This document shows positions 9,503-21,643 of a DNA stretch of 32,045 nucleotides, piece by piece. A program made the translations under genes and the position numbers. Source of the DNA: Candidatus Kaiserbacteria bacterium CG10_big_fil_rev_8_21_14_0_10_45_20 (lineage in GTDB: Bacteria > Patescibacteriota > Minisyncoccia > Phycocordibacterales > Phycocordibacteraceae); contig PFBH01000001.1 of assembly GCA_002773335.1 (NCBI GenBank), positions 61,280 to 93,324 on the forward strand. The letters run 5' to 3'. Every line of letters begins with the position of its first letter. The stretch's first letter is position 1. The notes under the pieces were generated by a model. The model saw only the letters and a list, made by a program, of their open reading frames with translations, searched no databases and was not told where the DNA came from.

Positions 9503-10021
9503 TTACTGCACCCACCCGACTACTTGAATGTCGCTATTATAGCGCGTTATTGCACTGATTCCCTCTAATCGTTTTTTGCCTTTTTGATTTCCTATAAAGT
9601 ATCCTTCGGTACCGCCACCCCCACCAAAGATGCCAAAACTGTAGTTACCATATTCAAATGTTACCGTATATCCATCCGGAGAGGATGGCCCGGCAACAAA
9701 GGCAGTGTCCGCGACATCAGCTAACGAAATCTTTTTCACTGTATCGGCCTCAACCGAGTAGTAGTATAGGGGTGGATTTGCTTGCATTGTTGCTCCCTGT
9801 CTGCATTTCACTGTGTTTGGCACCGAAGAGAGACGTCCGTCGACAATGGCAAACTCATTTTCAAAACACACTCCGTAATACCCGTCGTTATTTACAGAAA
9901 ATACAAAGTCATGCTGTGGTTTTACCAATAGTGACGGGAGCAGTGAAGAGATAATAACAATCAGTACAAACACCAATGGTACGGCAATACCAATCATCAG
10001 TGAAAATGTCTCTTTTTTCAT
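9503..10021 (-). CDS. hypothetical membrane-anchored protein
   Basis: ORF open to 10225 but the likely start is MKKETFSLMIGIAVPLVFVLIVIISSLLP at 10021, which avoids long overlap with ychF; TATACT lies 9 nt upstream. Confidence 0.7.
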   Translation of the reverse strand: MKKETFSLMIGIAVPLVFVLIVIISSLLPSLLVKPQHDFVFSVNNDGYYGVCFENEFAIVDGRLSSVPNTVKCRQGATMQANPPLYYYSVEADTVKKISLADVADTAFVAGPSSPDGYTVTFEYGNYSFGIFGGGGGTEGYFIGNQKGKKRLEGISAITRYNSDIQVVGWVQ

Positions 10022-10046
10022 ACCTTCTACAGTATATCGCAAAAAA

Positions 10047-11144
10047 TTAAATTCTAAACTCAATGATATCACCGTCTTGTACAACGTACTCCTTGCCTTC
10101 TGTGCGCACCCACCCCCCCTCTCTTGCTTGAGCGTACGACCCTGCCTCAACCAATTGATCGTATGCGACAACCTCTGCTCGAATAAACTTCTCTTTAAAG
10201 TCTGTATGAATTGCCTGTCCGGCAACGGGGGCGGTTGAACCTATCTCTACAGTCCACGCCCTTGTTTCGTCCGGTCCGGTTGTAAAATAAGACATAAGTC
10301 CAAGGAGCGTGTACGATGCACGTATAAGGGTGTCAATCCCATCATTAAAAACCCCAAACTCTCGTCGAAGTGACTCCTTTTCATCTTGTGCAACATCTTT
10401 CAACTCGCCTTCTATTGCCGCGTCTACCGTTACGTAGGTAGCTCCGAGAGCATCCAAAAACGAAGTGAGTTGCCCCCAACGTTCATCATTCATCTCGTCG
10501 ATATTATGACCGCCTGCTTTTTTATTTAAAATGTACATAATTGGCTTCATTGAAATCAATTGGAGAAGCTTAACCTGTTCAAGTTCTTTCTCATCAAGCG
10601 ATGTTGTCTGCGCCAAGCGCCCCGCCTCAAGACTCTCCATTACTTTCTTCAGTGCGCTCTCGGCTATCAGTGCCTCTTTGTCGCCACGCTTCACATCACG
10701 AGACAGGCTCTCTAGTCGCTTTGAAACCGTCTGCATATCAGAGAGTATCAACTCTAAATTGATAATTTCTATATCGCGTACCGGATCAACGGCTCCCTCA
10801 ACGTGAGAGATATCGGCGTCGTCAAAAATACGTATTACCTCAGCGATAGCATCTGTTTCGCGAATGTGTTGTAAAAATTTGTTTCCAAGCCCTTGACCTT
10901 CAGACGCTCCCTTTACCAACCCTGCGATATCAACAAATTCAATAACAGCAGGAATGGTTTTTTCTGATTTTGAAAACTCAGTTAATACCTTGAGTCGCGA
11001 ATCAGGTACGGGGACAATGCCCACCGAAGGGTCAATGGTGCAAAAGGGATAATTTTCCGCCGGCACGCTTTTTTTAGTAAGCGCGTTAAATAAGGTTGAT
11101 TTTCCTACGTTTGGCAAACCGACTATACCGACTGAAATATTCAT
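10047..11144 (-). CDS. ychF: redox-regulated ATPase YchF (Obg family)
   Basis: 365 aa; 'GIVGLPNVGKSTLFNALT', 'FVDIAGLVKGASEGQGLGNKFL', 'NKKAGG', C-terminal TGS-like domain. Confidence 0.97.
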   Translation of the reverse strand: MNISVGIVGLPNVGKSTLFNALTKKSVPAENYPFCTIDPSVGIVPVPDSRLKVLTEFSKSEKTIPAVIEFVDIAGLVKGASEGQGLGNKFLQHIRETDAIAEVIRIFDDADISHVEGAVDPVRDIEIINLELILSDMQTVSKRLESLSRDVKRGDKEALIAESALKKVMESLEAGRLAQTTSLDEKELEQVKLLQLISMKPIMYILNKKAGGHNIDEMNDERWGQLTSFLDALGATYVTVDAAIEGELKDVAQDEKESLRREFGVFNDGIDTLIRASYTLLGLMSYFTTGPDETRAWTVEIGSTAPVAGQAIHTDFKEKFIRAEVVAYDQLVEAGSYAQAREGGWVRTEGKEYVVQDGDIIEFRI

Positions 11145-11183
11145 AATGTGAAGCAGTATACCTGCTTTTCACTCTAAACTCTA

Positions 11184-11765
11184 TCATCGAGCAGACTTTC
11201 CCATTTTTTTCATCTTCTTAATCCAATGCGTACACTTCTCTTTCGTAGATCGTTCAACGAAAGAAAAAATCGTAATGCGAACAGGGTCTATACCTGCAAA
11301 GCCAAGCGTTCCTCTGGCAAGTTCGTTGGTAAAGTCACCAAATAAAAATCTACCGATCAAACCCGAAGACGCCGCGGTAATAACAATACGCGCTGACTTT
11401 CCTCGTAACAGTTTGTCCCAACCCATTTTGTTTTTATGAAAACGAAATGCAAATCCCGGAAGCCACGCTCTATCAAAGAGTCCTTTCAGTAAAGCGGGCA
11501 TCGTACACCACCAGTTAGGGTACACAATAACAATGTGATCTGCCCACGCTACATTTTTCTGAAATGTTTTTAAGTCTGGCTCTAATTCTTGAATCACCTT
11601 GTACCCCCTGTGGAGTATGGGGTCAAACTGCATATCACCAACATTCATCCTTCGTACCTCATACCCCGATTCAAGCGCCTCGGATTCATACGCGTCAACG
11701 AGCGCGCCACCGAGGGTTTCTTTGTCCGGGTTTCCTAAAAGTATAAAGATCTTTTTATGAGCCAT
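11184..11765 (-). CDS. NAD(P)H-dependent oxidoreductase, flavodoxin-like fold (NQO/KefF type)
   Basis: 193 aa; 'ILLGNPDKETLGGALVDAY', 'DHIVIVYPNWWCTMPALLKGLFDRAWLPGFAF'. Confidence 0.9.
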   Translation of the reverse strand: MAHKKIFILLGNPDKETLGGALVDAYESEALESGYEVRRMNVGDMQFDPILHRGYKVIQELEPDLKTFQKNVAWADHIVIVYPNWWCTMPALLKGLFDRAWLPGFAFRFHKNKMGWDKLLRGKSARIVITAASSGLIGRFLFGDFTNELARGTLGFAGIDPVRITIFSFVERSTKEKCTHWIKKMKKMGKSAR

Positions 11766-11791
11766 AGTTTAAGAGAGGCAGGTCTTTTTGA

Positions 11792-12025
11792 TTACTGTCC
11801 TTGCTGAAAGAGCTGTTGCAGTTTTGCTTGATTTGCCATCGCAACTGCTTGCGCCGCCGCTACCTTATCTTCTCCTTTCTTTACGCGCTCATCAATTTGC
11901 TTTGATATATCAGTAAAAAAGTCTGGGTTTTTCTCAACCATTGCTAATACTTTTTCTTGCATTTCTTTTGGCATGCCTTTCAACTGTTTTTGCATTGCCA
12001 TTTTTAACATCATTTTTTTGAACAT
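11792..12025 (-). CDS. small Met/Lys/Gln-rich helical hypothetical protein
   Basis: ORF open to 12151; MFKKMMLKMAMQKQLKGMPKEMQEK start at 12025 preferred, since longer starts run into the divergent promoter region. Confidence 0.6.
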   Translation of the reverse strand: MFKKMMLKMAMQKQLKGMPKEMQEKVLAMVEKNPDFFTDISKQIDERVKKGEDKVAAAQAVAMANQAKLQQLFQQGQ

Positions 12026-12087
12026 ACCGTTTATCGTAACAGAAAATGTTTTTTTGTACATTCTGTGCACATCGTACCTACCTATCA

Positions 12088-12116
12088 AAATCATACTTGT
12101 ATGAAATGTATGATTT
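12088..12116. promoter_or_regulatory. candidate operator: nested inverted repeats
   Basis: AAATCATAC(12088-12096)...GTATGATTT(12108-12116), with CATAC-TT-GTATG (12092-12103) inside. Confidence 0.65.
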
Positions 12117-12125
12117 ATGTATACT
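12097..12125 (+). promoter_or_regulatory. sigma70-type promoter for the AbrB-RND operon
   Basis: TTGTAT (12097-12102), 17-bp spacer, TATACT (12120-12125); ATG at 12135 is 9 nt beyond the -10. Confidence 0.65.
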
Positions 12126-12134
12126 CCCTTTCGT

Positions 12135-12380
12135 ATGTCAAAAAACTGCATAGCTTCAGAAAAAGAGTTCTACGGTACCGCAACAGTCGGAGAGCGCGGA
12201 CAAATCGTCATACCTCTCAGTGCCCGAAAAGCACTGAACATTGAAAAAGGTGAAAAAATCCTCATTTTTGGTATGGGCACTATGTTAACCTGCGTTAAGT
12301 TTACCGATATGGAAAAATTTGCATCTCACCTCTCATCAAAAGTTGACTCAATAAAAACCTTACTAAAGAAAACAAAATAA
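12135..12380 (+). CDS. AbrB/MazE/SpoVT-like DNA-binding domain regulator
   Basis: MSKNCIASEKEFYGTATVGERGQIVIPLSARKALNIEKGEKILIFG is a swapped-hairpin AbrB signature; the track start 12117 overlaps the promoter. Confidence 0.88.
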   Translation: MSKNCIASEKEFYGTATVGERGQIVIPLSARKALNIEKGEKILIFGMGTMLTCVKFTDMEKFASHLSSKVDSIKTLLKKTK

Positions 12381-12384
12381 TTGT

Positions 12385-14022
12385 ATGTTTACCCGCGTTA
12401 AAAACTCTCTGTTTGCTTTGTATACTCGTGCTCGATCTCTCCTTTCAAAACTGAGCACAAAACAAAAAATAATTGCCGGAACTGCCGTGGTAATTGTTTT
12501 GATTATCGCAGTAACGTTTTTAACAGGCTCAAAACCGTCTGAAGGCAACGACTTAACGGCTGTGCGTTCGGTCTCGCTACTAAAGATAGACGAATACGCG
12601 AGCAACCTCCCACCTCTCTCCCTCATAGGAACTGTGCGCTCACAGAGCGAAGCATCAATAACAGCAGAGACACAGGGGGTGGTATCGCGTGTGTACTACT
12701 CTCTCGGAGACTTTGTATCTGCCGGATCAATTGTTGCCGAACTTGAAAACGCTTCTCAACGAGCAGGGTTACTCCAAGCGCAAGCAGCGCGCGATGTTGC
12801 CCTTGCTAATTTGGATAAAATAAAACGCGGTACACGAGATGAGCAACTTTCTGTCTTGATTATAACGAGAGACAACGCGCAATCAGCCCTCCGTACCGCC
12901 GAACTGTCTGCCGAAAACGCTATACGAAGTTCGTACGCTACGCTTGCCGATGCCATTCAACGACACATTGACGCCACCATCTCAAATCCAAACTCAAACC
13001 AACCATCGTTCATTCCACAAACGTCAAACACACAACTGGAAATCGACGTCGAGTCAATGCGCCCTCTCATACAAATCATTCTCAACAGACACTCTTCTGT
13101 CGAAGAGAGTGGCGTTTTCCCTGCCTTAGACACAGAGCTCTCACGCCTCGCGCAAGAATTGGCATCCGCAAGAGACTTTGTAACCAACGTTATCTCTGCG
13201 CTTAATTCAGCGATACCAACCTCTTCTGTTTCCGAAACGCAAATTGCCGCGTGGAGAGCAGATGCAAACACTGCACTCTCAAGCATCAACACCTCTCGTT
13301 CAACAATCCTGACCACCATAGACACACTCGCCTCTCGTCGCTCATCACTCGAAATCGCAGAAAAGAATCTCGAGCAGGGGCAAACAGGTGGACAACTTGA
13401 AGACATTCAGGCCGCAGAAGCATCGCTTCGACAGGCAGAAGCAAGTGTACTGTCAGCGCAAGCTTCTTTTCAAAAAACGCTCCTCCGCGCACCTATTTCA
13501 GGGACACTTGAAACTATGGATCTTGAACGAGGTCAATTCGTCCCCGCACTCTCTAGCATTGCCCGCATTGCTAACATTAACGCGCTTGAAATTATTGCCT
13601 TTGCTTCTCAAAACGACCTACCGTACCTTCAAATCGGAGCCGAAGTGACAATAAACAGTGGTGTCAGTGGTGTCGTAACGCGCGTAGCACCGTCTTTAGA
13701 TCCATCAACAAAACGTATTGAGGTTCGCATTGGCGTACAGGAAGAAGTACCATTAACAAACGGGCAATCAACCGAAATAGCGATTGCGCGTACAACAACC
13801 AACGAAAGTATTGACATACGCGTACCACTCTCAGCAATAAAAGTTACCGCCGACTCATCTTTTGTATTTTCATTGAACGACGACAGTACGCTCCACGCAC
13901 ACCCCGTTACCATCGAATCAATTCTTGGAAACGATGTTGTCATTACTGGCGTTAGCCCAACGCTCACCATCATCAAGGACGCTCGAGGTCTCAAGGACGG
14001 CGAAAAAGTAAGAGTGCAATAG
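12385..14022 (+). CDS. RND efflux periplasmic adaptor (membrane fusion protein, HlyD/AcrA family)
   Basis: 545 aa; N-terminal TM, lipoyl halves 'ITAETQGVVSRVYYSLGDFVSAGSIVAELE' and 'LRAPISGTLETMDLERGQFV', long helical hairpin between. Confidence 0.92.
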   Translation: MFTRVKNSLFALYTRARSLLSKLSTKQKIIAGTAVVIVLIIAVTFLTGSKPSEGNDLTAVRSVSLLKIDEYASNLPPLSLIGTVRSQSEASITAETQGVVSRVYYSLGDFVSAGSIVAELENASQRAGLLQAQAARDVALANLDKIKRGTRDEQLSVLIITRDNAQSALRTAELSAENAIRSSYATLADAIQRHIDATISNPNSNQPSFIPQTSNTQLEIDVESMRPLIQIILNRHSSVEESGVFPALDTELSRLAQELASARDFVTNVISALNSAIPTSSVSETQIAAWRADANTALSSINTSRSTILTTIDTLASRRSSLEIAEKNLEQGQTGGQLEDIQAAEASLRQAEASVLSAQASFQKTLLRAPISGTLETMDLERGQFVPALSSIARIANINALEIIAFASQNDLPYLQIGAEVTINSGVSGVVTRVAPSLDPSTKRIEVRIGVQEEVPLTNGQSTEIAIARTTTNESIDIRVPLSAIKVTADSSFVFSLNDDSTLHAHPVTIESILGNDVVITGVSPTLTIIKDARGLKDGEKVRVQ

Positions 14023-14023
14023 T

Positions 14024-17000
14024 ATGTTATTTCTTTGGAATTTTTTACTGGAGAAACGTCGCTTCGCTGCGATAGTACTTATTGCAATTATTCTCTTTGG
14101 TCTAGGGTCTCTATTTTCTATCAAAAAAGAGTCTAGTCCTGAAGTAACTATTCCTATCGGCATTGTCTCAACAGGCTTTCCTGGCGCATCAGCAGAAGAG
14201 GTTGAAACACTCGTCACCAACAAACTGGAGCGGAGAATCTCTTCGAATGTTGATAACATTAACAAGCTCTCTTCATCTTCCAGCGAAGGGTTTTCTGTTA
14301 TTACTGTCGAGTTTTCTGCAAATGCCGACTTGGACAAATCACTTCGTCAGCTTCGAGACGAAGTTGACATAGTCCGCACCGAACTTCCCGAAGAGGCAAA
14401 CGACCCTTCCGTATCAGAGGTAGATTTTGTAAATCAGCCCATCGTCACTATCGTCATAAGCGGAGACGTTCCTTCAGAAGAATTAATCGCTCTTGCAAAA
14501 CCGATACAAGAAGAAATAGAGAGAGTCTCTGGTGTTGGAAATGTTTCTATCGGCGGTTTTCGTGAACGAGAGGTGGCTGTAGTGGTAAACCAAGAGGCGC
14601 TCTCTTCATACAACCTATCTTTAAATGACATTGCGAGCGGTATTCGAGCCCAGAACGCTTCCCTTCCCGCAGGATCCATTACCGTAGACGAGATCTCATA
14701 TTCACTCCGTATTGAAGGAGACTTTAGCGAAAACGAATCTTTTGGCGATATTCCCATCGTAACAACAAACGGCGTTGTCTACTTACGCGACCTCGGAGCT
14801 GTTATTGACGGCCTTGAAAAAACAGACTCAATTTCTCGGGCATCCCTCAACGGCAACCCCTCTCTTCCAGCGCTCTCTTTCTCAGTCTTCAAAAGAAGCG
14901 GAGCCGATGTAACAGAGGTATCTTCAGCTGTACGAAACCGTGTTGAAAGCCTAAAAAACGAACCGCTCCTTAACGGACTTGAAGCAATTGTGCTGTACGA
15001 CCTAGGAGAGCAGATTGAAGACGATCTCAATACACTCGGAACCAGCGGACTAATGACTGTGCTGTTGGTGGCAATCGTACTGTTTATAACACTCGGTTGG
15101 CGCGAGGCACTGCTTGCGTCGGTTGCAATACCTCTTTCCTTCTTTGCCGGTTTTATCGGGCTTGAAAACTCTGGCAACACACTTAACTTTATTTCTCTCT
15201 TTGCCTTAATTTTGGCAGTGGGAATTTTGGTTGACTCTGCAATTGTCATTGTTGAAGGGATTCATAACAACCTTAAAAAACATCCTGATGGCGATAAAAT
15301 TGAAGCGGCAAAAAAAGCGCTCGTAGAGTACCACTGGCCAATCAGCTCGGGGACTATGACAACCATTGCTGTCTTTGCCCCCCTCTTTCTTGTGTCCGGG
15401 ATTGTTGGAGAGTTTATCTCATCAATTCCCTTTACCATTATTTTTATTCTGATCGCCTCCCTCTTTGTTGCGCTTGGGGTTCTCCCGATGCTGGCAGTGT
15501 CATTTTTGCGACGTCGAACAACATCTGCGCTTGAGTTAAAACAAGAAGCCCTCACGCACACACTTCAAGTGTGGTATCGCAACATTTTAGAGTCGTTGTT
15601 GGGTAACAAAAAGAAAGAGAATCGATTCTTTGCTCTCATTCTTTTACTATTTGTGATCACACTCTCCTTCCCGTTTGTTGGTATCGTAAAAGTTATCTTT
15701 TTTGCCAACGATGACTCAGAGTACATCTTTATAGACGCAGAACTACCCCAAGGCTCCATATTAGAGAACACAGACCTTGAAATGCGTCGTATAGAAGAAA
15801 CGCTCTACGCAAACAAAGATATTGAGTCATTTGTAACCACCGCGGGAGGAGCAAGTCCCTTTAGCTCAGGAGCATCAGGTCAGAAGTTCGGAAATATACA
15901 AATCACCCTTAAAGACACTCGAGTTAAAAAAAGTATAGATATTGTTGAAGACCTCCGTCAACAGTTTGCAGAAATAGGAAAGGCAAAAATTACACTGTTT
16001 CAAGAAGGGGGTGGTCCACCTGTTGGAGACCCAGTGCTCATTACGGTACAGGGAGACAACTTGAGCGAAATTACCCTTGTTGCAGAAGACGTACTTTCAG
16101 TACTTGAATCAATTGAAGGAACGGCGAACGTCTCAACAACGGCACGCGAATCTGCGCCTGAAGTTGTGTTTACCATCAAACGAGCAGAAGCTGCAGAGGT
16201 TGGAATGACTCCCTCTATGATCGCGAGCGCCGTGCGTACGGCAATCTCTGGTGTTACGGCAACCAAGGTGGTCGGTACTGACGCTGATATAGACGTTGTG
16301 GTAAAAGCCGGTCTAAATAGTTCGTTTACCGATCAGCACGACACAAATAAAATTAGTATTGATGAGATCCGCAACTTTAGCCTTCTCTCTCCTCAAGGAC
16401 CAATACTTCTTGCCTCTGTCGTTGATGTTTCAATACGAGAAGGAAAGACAACTATACGGCACGAAGACGAGAGCAGAATAATGACTGTTTCTGCCGGAAT
16501 CACAAAAGACGGTAACGTATTTGATATTCAAAAAGCGTTCGAGCTTAAACGTGACGAGATTGCAATCCCCGATGGCGTTACCGTAACGTTTGGTGGAGAA
16601 AATGACGAAACGAATCAATCATTTGCCGATATGGGAACGTCGCTTCTCATTGGTTTGGTTGCTATGTTTACCATTCTTATCTTGCAGTTCAATTCGTACC
16701 GTCTGGCGCTCTACGTTATTTCTATTGTTCCATTTTCACTCATTGGTATTATGGCAGGGCTCGCACTTACCGGCAAAGACCTTTCGTTCTCTTCGGTTAT
16801 GGGATTCATTGCACTTACCGGAATTGTGGTTAATAACTCAATCATCCTCATAGACGTAATAAATAGGTACAGAAAAGACGGTATGTCCGTTCGCGAAGCG
16901 GTTATTGAAGGTTCAGTGAGCCGTATTAGGCCAATACTTCTTACCACGATTACGACCGTTATCGGCGTTATACCTCTTATATTTACCTCTGCACTCTGGA

Positions 17001-17101
17001 GTCCTCTTGCCTACGCGATTATGTTTGGACTCGCCTTCTCAATAGTAATTACCCTCCTCCTTATTCCCGTTGTGTACAGTAGGTGGCCGGGAAAGATTTA
17101 A
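14024..17101 (+). CDS. RND efflux transporter permease (AcrB-like)
   Basis: 1025 aa; paired TM/porter domain halves, 'GILVDSAIVIVEGI', 'GIVVNNSIILIDVINRYR', 'EGSVSRIRPILLTTITTVIGVIPL'. Confidence 0.95.
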   Translation: MLFLWNFLLEKRRFAAIVLIAIILFGLGSLFSIKKESSPEVTIPIGIVSTGFPGASAEEVETLVTNKLERRISSNVDNINKLSSSSSEGFSVITVEFSANADLDKSLRQLRDEVDIVRTELPEEANDPSVSEVDFVNQPIVTIVISGDVPSEELIALAKPIQEEIERVSGVGNVSIGGFREREVAVVVNQEALSSYNLSLNDIASGIRAQNASLPAGSITVDEISYSLRIEGDFSENESFGDIPIVTTNGVVYLRDLGAVIDGLEKTDSISRASLNGNPSLPALSFSVFKRSGADVTEVSSAVRNRVESLKNEPLLNGLEAIVLYDLGEQIEDDLNTLGTSGLMTVLLVAIVLFITLGWREALLASVAIPLSFFAGFIGLENSGNTLNFISLFALILAVGILVDSAIVIVEGIHNNLKKHPDGDKIEAAKKALVEYHWPISSGTMTTIAVFAPLFLVSGIVGEFISSIPFTIIFILIASLFVALGVLPMLAVSFLRRRTTSALELKQEALTHTLQVWYRNILESLLGNKKKENRFFALILLLFVITLSFPFVGIVKVIFFANDDSEYIFIDAELPQGSILENTDLEMRRIEETLYANKDIESFVTTAGGASPFSSGASGQKFGNIQITLKDTRVKKSIDIVEDLRQQFAEIGKAKITLFQEGGGPPVGDPVLITVQGDNLSEITLVAEDVLSVLESIEGTANVSTTARESAPEVVFTIKRAEAAEVGMTPSMIASAVRTAISGVTATKVVGTDADIDVVVKAGLNSSFTDQHDTNKISIDEIRNFSLLSPQGPILLASVVDVSIREGKTTIRHEDESRIMTVSAGITKDGNVFDIQKAFELKRDEIAIPDGVTVTFGGENDETNQSFADMGTSLLIGLVAMFTILILQFNSYRLALYVISIVPFSLIGIMAGLALTGKDLSFSSVMGFIALTGIVVNNSIILIDVINRYRKDGMSVREAVIEGSVSRIRPILLTTITTVIGVIPLIFTSALWSPLAYAIMFGLAFSIVITLLLIPVVYSRWPGKI

Positions 17102-17496
17102 TCTACCGGAAAACAGTCTGCACAGTAGTGCATATCTTCTCCTGTCAAAAAAGATACTCTTTTCAGAGACGCTTGTTTTGAGCAAGTGACACAGTAAAAG
17201 ACTTCAAAGTCTTTCTGTTTAAGAACGTCTGGGTGGGTTGGTATAGTTTGTTTTACTACTTCAGGTTTTGGTATAAAATTTTCCTCCCTCTCTTCTTCTT
17301 GTGAGGCAATGCCGAGAGCGCTTTCGCTTACATCCATTCTCTGCGCACACACATTACCGGTAACGGTTTCTTTTTGTACTCCTTTCTGTCGAGATTTAAT
17401 GCGATATGCTTTTAGCATTTCACGAGTTTTTTCTTGCTCCCTGAGAGGAAGGTCGCTATGAATAAAATCCTCTTGTGTCCCTATTAGCCACGTCAT
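17098..17496 (-). CDS. hypothetical protein with C-terminal zinc-ribbon-like CxxC...CxxC
   Basis: 132 aa; 'FYCVTCSKQASLKRVSFLTGEDMHYCADCFPVD'; follows atpC by 3 nt. Confidence 0.7.
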   Translation of the reverse strand: MTWLIGTQEDFIHSDLPLREQEKTREMLKAYRIKSRQKGVQKETVTGNVCAQRMDVSESALGIASQEEEREENFIPKPEVVKQTIPTHPDVLKQKDFEVFYCVTCSKQASLKRVSFLTGEDMHYCADCFPVD

Positions 17497-17499
17497 ATA

Positions 17500-17730
17500 T
17501 TACAAAATTACTGTTGCTTGATTATTACTCACCTCTAGCACTCCGCTTTCAACATCAAATACTTTTTCTCCCTCAGCGCTACGCACGGTAACCTTTCCCG
17601 CGCTCAAAGTTGATACGAACGGTTCGTGGTGTGGCAGAATGGTTGCAACACCCTCAGACAGAGGCAGTGTGAGCGACTCCGCCTCTCCAGAAAAGAGGTT
17701 TTCGTGAGCGCGTGCAATGGTAACCTTCAT
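17500..17730 (-). CDS. atpC: F1 ATP synthase subunit epsilon, short form
   Basis: 76 aa; 'LPLSEGVATILPHHEPFVSTLSAGKVTVRSAEGEKVFDVESGVLEVSNNQATVIL'; directly after atpD. Confidence 0.9.
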   Translation of the reverse strand: MKVTIARAHENLFSGEAESLTLPLSEGVATILPHHEPFVSTLSAGKVTVRSAEGEKVFDVESGVLEVSNNQATVIL

Positions 17731-17738
17731 ACAATAAT

Positions 17739-20064
<2,326 letters not shown>

Positions 20065-20080
20065 ATGGAGGTCTGTAAGG

Positions 20081-21637
20081 CTACGATTTCATAGAAGACA
20101 CGAACGCTTCAAGGGCTGTCTTAAGTACCGCTTCGTTCTCTTCAGTGATTTTCTTTTCAGTTCTAATGGATTCAAAAATCGCCTTATGTTCGCGGTCAAA
20201 GAATCCTTGCAGTTTCTCTTCAAGGGTTGAAATCTCTTCCGGTGGAAACTCGTCCAAGAACCCGTTAATTGCGGCGTAGATAGAGACCACCTGCCGCTCA
20301 AATGGAATGGGGGCATTCTTGTCTTGATTCAATACACCGGTCAAACGCTTTCCTGTATCAATCCGTTTTGCAGTTTCAGCATCGAGGTCTGAGGCAAACT
20401 GCATAAACGCCTCTAGTTCTCTAAACTGTGCGAGGTCAAGCTTAATTCTTCCGGCAACTTGCTTCATTGCTTTTGTTTGTGCCGCAGATCCCACACGAGA
20501 CACAGAGCTTCCAACGTTAATTGCCGGACGAGTCCCTTTGTTAAAGAGATCTGCTTCCAAAAACATTTGCCCGTCAGTAATTGAAATGACGTTTGTAGGA
20601 ATGTACGCCGAAATGTCTCCTTCTTGCGTTTCGATAATCGGAAGTGCTGTCATTGAACCACCTCCCTTTTCAGGAGACAATTTCGCAGCTCGCTCCAACA
20701 GACGAGAGTGGAGGTAAAAAATATCTCCAGGGTACGCCTCTCGTCCGGGAGGACGACGAAGCAAGAGCGAGAGCTGTCGGTACGCGACAGCCTGTTTTGA
20801 AAGGTCGTCGTAAATAACCAAAACGTCTCTGCCTTTGTCCATAAAGTGCTCTCCGAGAGCAGCTCCGGCATATGGAGCTAAAAACTGAAACGCCGCAGGA
20901 GCTGAGGCAGGAGCCGTAATAATGGTTGTGTACGCCATAGCCCCACGCTCTTCAAGGAGTCCCGCGATACGAGCAGTTTTTGATTCTTTTTGTCCAATAG
21001 CGACGTAAATACAGATGGGACGTGTCTCTTCTGGCTCGTTAAGCTGGTTGATAATCGCGTCAATGGCGACGGTGGTTTTTCCGGTTCCTCTGTCACCAAT
21101 AATGAGCTCTCGCTGTCCGCGACCTATTGGAATGAGCGCGTCAATAGCCTTAATGCCTGTGTGGAGCGGAGTATCAACCGGAGCACGGTCAATCACTCCT
21201 GAGGCCTCTCGTTCAATAGGATGCGTCGCCTCTGATGCAATTGGACCCTTCCCATCAACGGGGTCTCCGAGTGGGTTTATAATGCGTCCAATAAAATTTT
21301 CTCCTACGGGAATTGAGAGAAGGTTTCCGGTTCTCTTTACCACCATCCCCTCTTGTACACGAGAAGAATCTCCGAGAATAATTGCCTTAACCGTATCCTC
21401 TTCGAGGTTGAGAGCGAGTCCATAGAGCTTCCCTTCTCGAGAAATGGTTTCTTCAACCGAAGAGATGCTTGATTCATCAAAATAGAGCATTTCCGCCATG
21501 GCAGCACCACTCAACCCCTCTATCTCAACAATACCGTCGCCGACGGTCCGAACCACACCCACTTCTTGAGTGTCTTTTTGCACAGAAAGATTTTGAATCT
21601 CCTGCTTTAAACGTTCAATAACTGTTTTGTCTGCCAT
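20081..21637 (-). CDS. atpA: F1 ATP synthase subunit alpha
   Basis: 518 aa; '[15 protein letters not shown]', '[29 protein letters not shown]', '[17 protein letters not shown]'. Confidence 0.98.
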   Translation of the reverse strand: MADKTVIERLKQEIQNLSVQKDTQEVGVVRTVGDGIVEIEGLSGAAMAEMLYFDESSISSVEETISREGKLYGLALNLEEDTVKAIILGDSSRVQEGMVVKRTGNLLSIPVGENFIGRIINPLGDPVDGKGPIASEATHPIEREASGVIDRAPVDTPLHTGIKAIDALIPIGRGQRELIIGDRGTGKTTVAIDAIINQLNEPEETRPICIYVAIGQKESKTARIAGLLEERGAMAYTTIITAPASAPAAFQFLAPYAGAALGEHFMDKGRDVLVIYDDLSKQAVAYRQLSLLLRRPPGREAYPGDIFYLHSRLLERAAKLSPEKGGGSMTALPIIETQEGDISAYIPTNVISITDGQMFLEADLFNKGTRPAINVGSSVSRVGSAAQTKAMKQVAGRIKLDLAQFRELEAFMQFASDLDAETAKRIDTGKRLTGVLNQDKNAPIPFERQVVSIYAAINGFLDEFPPEEISTLEEKLQGFFDREHKAIFESIRTEKKITEENEAVLKTALEAFVSSMKS

Positions 21638-21643
21638 AGATAA

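Noticed and set aside
10022-10225. N-terminal extension of the 9503-10225 ORF
   Set aside because: Overlaps the ychF 3' end; the internal Met at 10021 begins a hydrophobic anchor with a -10 box just upstream.
12135-12380. Toxin-antitoxin interpretation of the AbrB/MazE-like gene
   Set aside because: No MazF/PIN/Doc-like toxin adjacent; it is followed within 5 nt by an RND membrane fusion protein gene.
12957-13406. 149-aa minus ORF inside the membrane fusion protein gene (likewise 13629..13994, 14434..14757, 14779..15249, 15262..15561)
   Set aside because: Antisense to well-supported RND operon genes; composition (Ser/Arg/Thr-rich) is typical of complementary-frame artefacts.
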